28,670 nucleotides of DNA from the IMG/VR virus record IMGVR_UViG_3300003410_000020, positions 7,141 to 35,810 of that record, one strand, 5' to 3'. The notes under the pieces are model-generated. The model searched no databases. It saw nothing but the letters and a program-made list of their open reading frames with translations, and was not told the DNA's origin. A program made the position numbers and the translations under genes. This document shows, one piece after another, positions 23,599-28,670 of the stretch; the first letter of the stretch is position 1; each line of letters opens with the position of its first letter. Source of the stretch: a virus.

Positions 23599-23604
23599 TA
23601 TACT
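23599..23604 (+). promoter_or_regulatory. -10 box of a leaderless promoter (TATACT)
   Basis: TATACT is followed by six bases (TGTTGG) and ATG 23611, with no Shine-Dalgarno. The in-frame TTG at 23587 lies in the terminator stem and is rejected as a start. Confidence 0.6.
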
Positions 23605-23610
23605 TGTTGG

Positions 23611-24309
23611 ATGGCTACTAAGGTTTATGATTCGGGGTATGTGAATCTTGTCGATGGTACAGACGTATACCTAAGACCCTTAAAGATAAAATACTTAAGA
23701 GACTTTATGACAGCTTTTGACTTGCTAAAAGTTTCTAAAAGCGAAGAGGACTCTATCAATATTCTTTCATATTGTGCCCTGATAGCATTAAGATCTCAGT
23801 ACCCCGTAATACAGACAACTGAGCAGTTTGAGGATCAGGTAGACCTTCCCAACGTGTACAAAATTCTTGATATCTGTGCTGGCATTAAAATTAATGAGTC
23901 ATCAGAAGAAGATGTTAAAAAGCAGGCAGAAGATAGCAAGTCAAGCACCTGGGATGATTTAGATCTTGCAGAGCTAGAGTCAGAGCTTTTTCTTTTAGGT
24001 ATCTGGAAAGACTATGAAGAGCTTGAAACGTCTCTATCAATGCCAGAGCTTGTTGCTACTCTTTCTTCTAAAAGAGATTTAGACTATCAAGAAAAAAAGT
24101 TTTTAGCAGCAATCCAGGGCGTAGATCTAGACAAGCAGTCTGGTGGAGCTAAGGGCCAGAACGAATGGGAAGCCATGAAGGCCAGGGTGTTTAGCAAGGG
24201 CAAGACAAGCGATCCTAATGACATCACTTCTTTCCAAGGAACAAAAGCATCTCAGGCTGGATTTGGCCTAGGCATGGGTCTTGGATACGAAGATCTTACC
24301 AAAAAATAA
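23611..24309 (+). CDS. Tail assembly chaperone-like protein, long form
   Basis: A 232-residue protein placed between the tail tube and tape measure genes, where tail chaperones (lambda G/GT) are found. These coat the tape measure and recruit tube subunits. Residues 1-95 are clearly paralogous to the next gene: LVDGT-x-V-x-LRPLKI-x-x-LR-x-FM and DLP-x-VY-x-I-x(5)-G-[IV]-K. Residues 100-232 are an extra charged domain. It includes an acidic helix (WDDLDLAELESELFLLG) and a C-terminal Gly-rich end (GFGLGMGLGYEDLTKK), comparable to the T part of GT. Because the extension is already in frame, no frameshift is needed. ATG 23611 fits a leaderless start. Confidence 0.75.
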   Translation: MATKVYDSGYVNLVDGTDVYLRPLKIKYLRDFMTAFDLLKVSKSEEDSINILSYCALIALRSQYPVIQTTEQFEDQVDLPNVYKILDICAGIKINESSEEDVKKQAEDSKSSTWDDLDLAELESELFLLGIWKDYEELETSLSMPELVATLSSKRDLDYQEKKFLAAIQGVDLDKQSGGAKGQNEWEAMKARVFSKGKTSDPNDITSFQGTKASQAGFGLGMGLGYEDLTKK

Positions 24310-24322
24310 TCCTTCGCTGTGT

Positions 24323-24328
24323 TATAAT
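24323..24328 (+). promoter_or_regulatory. -10 box (TATAAT) for the short tail chaperone gene
   Basis: TATAAT lies 37 bases upstream of ATG 24366. The leader carries GAAAGGA at 24354-24360 with five-base spacing, a conventional ribosome binding site. No terminator was seen before it. Confidence 0.55.
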
Positions 24329-24365
24329 TAGTATACCGTTTATGCGTATGTATGAAAGGATATAA

Positions 24366-24677
24366 ATGGCTACTGTAAATAAAGAGAAGGAACTAACTCT
24401 CATCGACGGAACAAAGATCAAGGTGCGTCCCCTCAAGATTTCACTTCTTCGTCCGTTCATGAAAAAGTTCGAGGGTATTGCTGATGTAGCAAATGACAAC
24501 GACAAGTCTATGAACCTACTTATGGAGTGTGTACAAATTGCTATGAAGCAGTACAATCCTGAGTTGGCCGAAGACGTCAAGACTCTGGAAGAAAACATTG
24601 ATCTTCCAACTGTCTACCAAATTGTCGAGGAGGCTTCTGGCGTAAAGCTCGGAGAAGTCACCAACCTGATGAACTAG
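24366..24677 (+). CDS. Tail assembly chaperone-like protein, short form
   Basis: A 103-residue protein equivalent to the N-terminal domain of the preceding gene. LIDGTKIKVRPLKISLLRPFM and IDLPTVYQIVEEASGVKL match it in order and spacing. It corresponds in size to the G product of lambda-type tails, the more abundant frameless form, while the preceding gene corresponds to GT. No slippery heptamer was found near its stop. It has its own promoter-like box and ribosome binding site, so the ratio of the two forms could be set by transcription and translation start rather than by frameshifting. The tape measure gene follows 21 bases later. Confidence 0.78.
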   Translation: MATVNKEKELTLIDGTKIKVRPLKISLLRPFMKKFEGIADVANDNDKSMNLLMECVQIAMKQYNPELAEDVKTLEENIDLPTVYQIVEEASGVKLGEVTNLMN

Positions 24678-24698
24678 TAACCAATAGGGAGTTTGTGG

Positions 24699-27600
24699 AT
24701 GGCTGATGCTCAGGCCAATATTGGCATAGGCGTAGATACGTCACAAGCCTTAGCCGCCATTAGGCAGCTACAGCGTGAGATATCAGCCTTCCATACCTCT
24801 ATGGCAAAGGGTGGTGCCCTTGCAAATGCAGAGTCAATGCGACTCTCGCAAAACTTAGTTAACACCATCAATGCTGGTGGTCAATTCTCTGCGGGAATGA
24901 CCCGTATTTCCTCCAGCACAGAAAGCTTCACCAACGCCCTTGAGAAAAATAAGCTCTCTATGGGCCAGTACTTCCGATATGCGGGGGGTGCTTCTAAAAG
25001 CTTTGGAAAGATGTTTTCCAGAGAATTCAACACAATTAATCGTGTTGCTACTGAGAGAGTAAAAGATCTTCAGACCCAATACATTAGCATGGGTAGGGAT
25101 GCTAATGGGGCATTACAATCTATTAAGGTTAGACCGCTAGCCTTAGACATGAATAACCTTGGCACCAAGGTTCAGATGGTTGCTCAGAAACAACAGCTTT
25201 TTAATCAGCTTCTTAGGCAAGGCTCTACAAATCTTCTAAACTTTGGTAAGAATACACAGTGGGCTGGTCGTCAGCTTATGGTTGGTTTTACTATCCCCCT
25301 GACAATTTTTGGTGCTACCGCTGCTAGAGAGTTTCAGAAGCTAGAAGAGCAGGCCGTTAAATTCCGTCGCGTCTATGGCGACATGTTTACTACTGACGCA
25401 GAAACAGAAAAGGCGCTATCAAACATTAGAGAGCTTGCTGACGAGTTTACTAAGTATGGAATTGCGGTAGAGAAAACTGTTGGCCTTGCGGCCAAGGTAG
25501 CACAGATGGGTAACGTTGGTCAAGACCTTACCGAACAGGTGACTCAAGCAACAAGGCTTGCGGTCCTGGGTGGGCTGGAGCAAGAAGAGGCCCTAGACAC
25601 TACAATATCTCTGACTAACGCTTTTGGCGTAGCCGCAGAGAATTTGGCTGGAAAAATTGCATTCCTAAATGCTGCAGAAAACCAAACAATTCTAGCTATT
25701 GAAGACTTTAACGAGGCAATTCCAAAAGCTGGTTCTGTTGTACAGCAGTTGGGTGGAGATGTTGAAGACTTGGCCTTTATGCTTACAGCCATGCGAGAGG
25801 GTGGCATCGGTGCTAGCCAAGCAGCTAACGCAATTAAGTCGTCTCTTGGTAGAATGATCAACCCCACGGCAGCAGCAACACAGAAGCTGTCTGGATTTGG
25901 CATTGACATTGTAGGAATTGTCGAGAGCAATGTCGGAGATCTTAATGGTACGATTACAAAACTCGGATACGCACTTGATGAGCTAGACCCATTGGATAGA
26001 GCAAGAGCCATTGAAACTCTTTTTGGTAAGTTCCAGTTTGCCAGAATGTCTACAATGTTTTCAAATATTGTTAAAGATGGTAGCCAGGCAAACAAGGTTC
26101 TAGGCTTAACGGCAAACAGCACCGAAGAGCTTGCAATTATTGCAGAGCGAGAGCTAAAGAGGGTAGAGGAGTCTCCTGCTTTTAGATTGCAAAAACAAAT
26201 GGAGCAATTAAAGGCATCCCTTGCCCCAGTCGGTGCAGAGTTTATCAAAGCAGTAACTCCAATTATTGAGTTTGGAACAAAACTTTTTAAGGCTTTTAAT
26301 AATTTAGGCGAGGGCGGTAAGCAGTTTGTTGTTGTCTTGACAGCCTTGGCTGGAGTGGTTGCCCCCGCAGCACTAATGATGTTTGGTTTGATTGCAAACG
26401 GTGTGGCAAACTTAATTAAGTTTTTTGCGCTTTTAGGCAGGGGGTTTGCAAAACTTTCTGGGGGAAGCAAAATTCTTGGTACTGGAGTAGAGTACCTAAC
26501 GCAACAACAGATTGAGGCAGCTTCCGTTGCGGCATCTTTGGGACAAAGTCACAATAATCTTATTCAAGTGTTTACGGCAGAGGCAGCGGCTGTAAGAAAT
26601 CTCGCTAACTCATACAGGCAAGCCGTAATTGCCCAAGGTGCGTTCCGAGGAGCTGGAGCATCAGTTGCTGGGACTGCCCCTAAGGCTAGAGGGTACGCTG
26701 CTGGTGGCCTTCTTAAAGGGCCTGGAACTGGAACGTCAGACTCCATCTTAATGTATGGGTCTAATGGAGAGTTTGTTGTTAATGCCAAGGCAACCCAGAA
26801 GAACCTTCCACTACTAGAAGCGTTAAACAGTGGAAAGATAAAACTTGAAGACATTCCAGGATTCTCTCTTGGCGGACAGGTTGAACTTGGTAATAAGTCT
26901 GTTCCTATCGCCAATTCGTCAGCTGCAACATCCAAGGCGGTTGATAGATTTAACAGAGCTAAGGCAGCAGTTCCTGGAATCGGTCCAGCAGTCGGGGCAG
27001 CTTTTGAAGATGCATCATTTAGCGCTTCATCATTTGGTAGAGCATTAGAAAAAGCTGGCTCAGACCTCACTAACGTTATGCAGCTTCTTAAAACTACTGC
27101 AGAAGTGATGCCAGGAACTCCAGCAGAAACTGGGGCTATTGCAAGCCACGGCACAGCACCGCGCCCACTTACTCCAGCCGAGGCAAGGGGGCTAGCCGCA
27201 CAGATGCCAGAGGCAAGCCCTGGCCAGCAAAGACTTATGGAGGGGGCGGCAAGAGCAGAATCCGAGGGGTCCGATTGGGCAGGAAACTTATACTCTGAGC
27301 AAGTATTTACAGAATCTGGCGCAGCAAATAAAAACCTTCTCACAGGAAGAGAAAGAGCTGCTGAGTGGACGGAAGATCCCTTAAGAAGCGGCGCAGCCAT
27401 GAACGAGTCAGGGTTTATTGATTTAAGCGATCCTGCACAAGCAGCAGAATATGAAGAGTTTTCTAACACTGTTGCCAGGAAGCTAAACGAGGCTGGGGAT
27501 AATGCAGTAGATGATACCATGTTCCAGCAAATCATTGCTGACTCTGTTTCTGAAATGCTCGAAGCAGGAGCTAGGGCTGGGGCTGTTGAGGGAGTAGCTG

Positions 27601-28670
27601 AAGCTGGAAAAACATTTAGAGTAGTTAAAAATGGTGCTGGAGAAACTCCGAAACAAAGAAAAAGAAGAAAGAATTTTGGTGCGGGTAATCAAATTGTGGC
27701 AGGAGACAGCGGACTTTCTGTACAAACAGGCGTACAGGGTAAAACTGGAGACTATCAAACACATACTGGAAAGGTCAGAGCAAAGCACAGCGCAGCGCTC
27801 GATGCTCGGACAAAAGCAACCGCCCAAAACAGGATTTCAAAAATTGCCCCAACGGTACAAAAGGACGCAATTTCTGATGCCAACGTTAGAAATGATGCGT
27901 TAGAACAACACGCCAAAGACCCGTATGATGCGTCAACAGAGAACACGCGGAACAGCCCACACCCAGAAGCATTCCCAGACGGTGCAGATGACGCAAGAGA
28001 TTATCTGCGCGGACAAGACTCTGTTCTGGGGACAGCGTCTGATCCGTACGACAGCGCAGCTCCGAAACCTTCAAACCTTGCTCCGCCTCCACCACCAAGC
28101 TCTGCAAAAGCTGGGTACATGCCTGAGAATGGTGGTATGCGCAGCAGAATTCGGGGCATAGGAAACAGAGTATCCGAAAAGATTAATAATAGCAGCGTTG
28201 CGCAAAGGGCTGCTGACTATCTTGGTGGCAGAGACCTTGATAAACCACAAAGCATTGCCAACGGCGCAATACAGCCAGTTAGAGTTGTAGATGGCTCTTT
28301 TGAAATGGACCCTCGATTCCAAGAAGTAATGGAAGAGGGAACTATCAAAACAGAGCAGCTAGATAAAACAATAGCTAGGAATACATCCACAAATAAAGAG
28401 ACCTCAAAAGAAGTTGCTAAAACAAACAAAGCCCAAACTAGACAAAAGGTGGCTGGGAGAGCTTTTGGTGCTCTAGGAACGGCCAGCATGGTCGCTGGGA
28501 TGGCTACTCAGATGGATGGCCAGGTCGGACAGGTTGCTCAAAAAGTAATGCCAGCTTTGATGGGGCTTACGGCTATTGGTCCGATGCTAATGGCTATGCC
28601 AGGCCCTCTGGCAGCTGTAGTGGCAGTTCTCGGTGCGGCAGCCTTGTCTATCTTTATGCTTAATAAAAAG
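24699..28670 (+). CDS. Tape measure protein, 3' end outside the window
   Basis: At least 1324 residues, in frame from ATG 24699 (AGGGAG at 24686-24691) to the last base, so the C-terminus is missing. It sets tail length and is ejected with the DNA. Residues 195-520 match the phage minor tail / tape measure core (FQKLEEQAVKFRRVYGDMF, ITKLGYALDELDPLDRARAI). Hydrophobic segments lie at about 194-210 and 543-575. GPGTGTSD at 674-681, followed by SNGEFVVNA, is a tape measure hallmark of actinobacterial phages. Residues 700-1260 are hydrophilic, Ala/Gly/Glu-rich and probably coiled or disordered, with a run of five prolines at 1129-1133. A hydrophobic stretch begins near residue 1270. Confidence 0.9.
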   Translation, partial: MADAQANIGIGVDTSQALAAIRQLQREISAFHTSMAKGGALANAESMRLSQNLVNTINAGGQFSAGMTRISSSTESFTNALEKNKLSMGQYFRYAGGASKSFGKMFSREFNTINRVATERVKDLQTQYISMGRDANGALQSIKVRPLALDMNNLGTKVQMVAQKQQLFNQLLRQGSTNLLNFGKNTQWAGRQLMVGFTIPLTIFGATAAREFQKLEEQAVKFRRVYGDMFTTDAETEKALSNIRELADEFTKYGIAVEKTVGLAAKVAQMGNVGQDLTEQVTQATRLAVLGGLEQEEALDTTISLTNAFGVAAENLAGKIAFLNAAENQTILAIEDFNEAIPKAGSVVQQLGGDVEDLAFMLTAMREGGIGASQAANAIKSSLGRMINPTAAATQKLSGFGIDIVGIVESNVGDLNGTITKLGYALDELDPLDRARAIETLFGKFQFARMSTMFSNIVKDGSQANKVLGLTANSTEELAIIAERELKRVEESPAFRLQKQMEQLKASLAPVGAEFIKAVTPIIEFGTKLFKAFNNLGEGGKQFVVVLTALAGVVAPAALMMFGLIANGVANLIKFFALLGRGFAKLSGGSKILGTGVEYLTQQQIEAASVAASLGQSHNNLIQVFTAEAAAVRNLANSYRQAVIAQGAFRGAGASVAGTAPKARGYAAGGLLKGPGTGTSDSILMYGSNGEFVVNAKATQKNLPLLEALNSGKIKLEDIPGFSLGGQVELGNKSVPIANSSAATSKAVDRFNRAKAAVPGIGPAVGAAFEDASFSASSFGRALEKAGSDLTNVMQLLKTTAEVMPGTPAETGAIASHGTAPRPLTPAEARGLAAQMPEASPGQQRLMEGAARAESEGSDWAGNLYSEQVFTESGAANKNLLTGRERAAEWTEDPLRSGAAMNESGFIDLSDPAQAAEYEEFSNTVARKLNEAGDNAVDDTMFQQIIADSVSEMLEAGARAGAVEGVAEAGKTFRVVKNGAGETPKQRKRRKNFGAGNQIVAGDSGLSVQTGVQGKTGDYQTHTGKVRAKHSAALDARTKATAQNRISKIAPTVQKDAISDANVRNDALEQHAKDPYDASTENTRNSPHPEAFPDGADDARDYLRGQDSVLGTASDPYDSAAPKPSNLAPPPPPSSAKAGYMPENGGMRSRIRGIGNRVSEKINNSSVAQRAADYLGGRDLDKPQSIANGAIQPVRVVDGSFEMDPRFQEVMEEGTIKTEQLDKTIARNTSTNKETSKEVAKTNKAQTRQKVAGRAFGALGTASMVAGMATQMDGQVGQVAQKVMPALMGLTAIGPMLMAMPGPLAAVVAVLGAAALSIFMLNKK

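Noticed and set aside
24301-24309. A6 run at the end of the long tail chaperone gene as a -1 frameshift site
   Set aside because: A -1 shift there adds only about eight residues before a stop and does not join the next gene, so a programmed frameshift is not supported.
25544-27535. Two long open frames on the minus strand (25544-26470 and 26564-27535)
   Set aside because: They lie fully antisense to the tape measure core, have Ser/Ala-rich shadow composition, no ribosome binding site or promoter-like box, and no recognisable domain.

Overview
This 28.7 kb window is a gene-dense, moderately AT-rich segment of a tailed double-stranded DNA phage genome. The right half is a siphovirus-type head-and-tail module. 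It runs in order: portal, protease/scaffold, major capsid protein, head-tail connectors, tail terminator, tail tube, two tail chaperone-like proteins and the start of the tape measure. No sheath gene lies between the tail terminator and the tube, which argues for a non-contractile tail. The host is probably an actinobacterium, but this is inferred. At least seven genes on both strands start 6-7 bases after a TATAAT-like -10 box with no Shine-Dalgarno (SD) sequence, a leaderless arrangement that is common in Actinobacteria. The aquatic flavour (many 2OG oxygenases, low GC) suggests a freshwater or marine host. No terminase, integrase, replication gene, tRNA or CRISPR was recognised.

Region 1 (1-9448) is almost entirely 2-oxoglutarate/Fe(II) dioxygenases. 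Ten are prolyl-4-hydroxylase-like (double-stranded beta-helix with HxD...H...K/R), and each keeps all its catalytic residues. One more is TauD/TfdA-like (HxE...H...R). Two further genes (639-2076) encode related proteins of unknown function that resemble DUF6065. Several oxygenases are adjacent paralogue pairs (2804/3751, 6943/7596, 8277/8867), so the array grew by local duplication. Two of the oxygenases, and a GT8-like glycosyltransferase (9445-10305), are on the minus strand.

Region 2 (10347-15175) encodes a probable receptor-binding or tail-decoration pair. The first is a glycine-rich/fibronectin-III protein ending in a striking Phe-Pro-Pro-His repeat. The second is a 1166-residue protein with several concanavalin/LamG-like sandwiches. 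My main hypothesis is that the hydroxylases, and possibly the glycosyltransferase, modify a proline-rich virion protein such as this one. That would be a phage version of hydroxyproline O-glycosylation.

Region 3 (15194-28670) is the structural module. A scaffold appears to be nested in frame inside the protease gene, with its own perfect Shine-Dalgarno. The two tail chaperone products are encoded by two paralogous genes rather than one frameshifting gene. The major capsid and tail tube genes are each followed by a strong terminator hairpin and, within about 10-15 bases, a new -10 box. These two genes also use visibly different codons from the rest, as expected for abundant virion proteins. 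No gene-free stretch exceeds about 80 bases.
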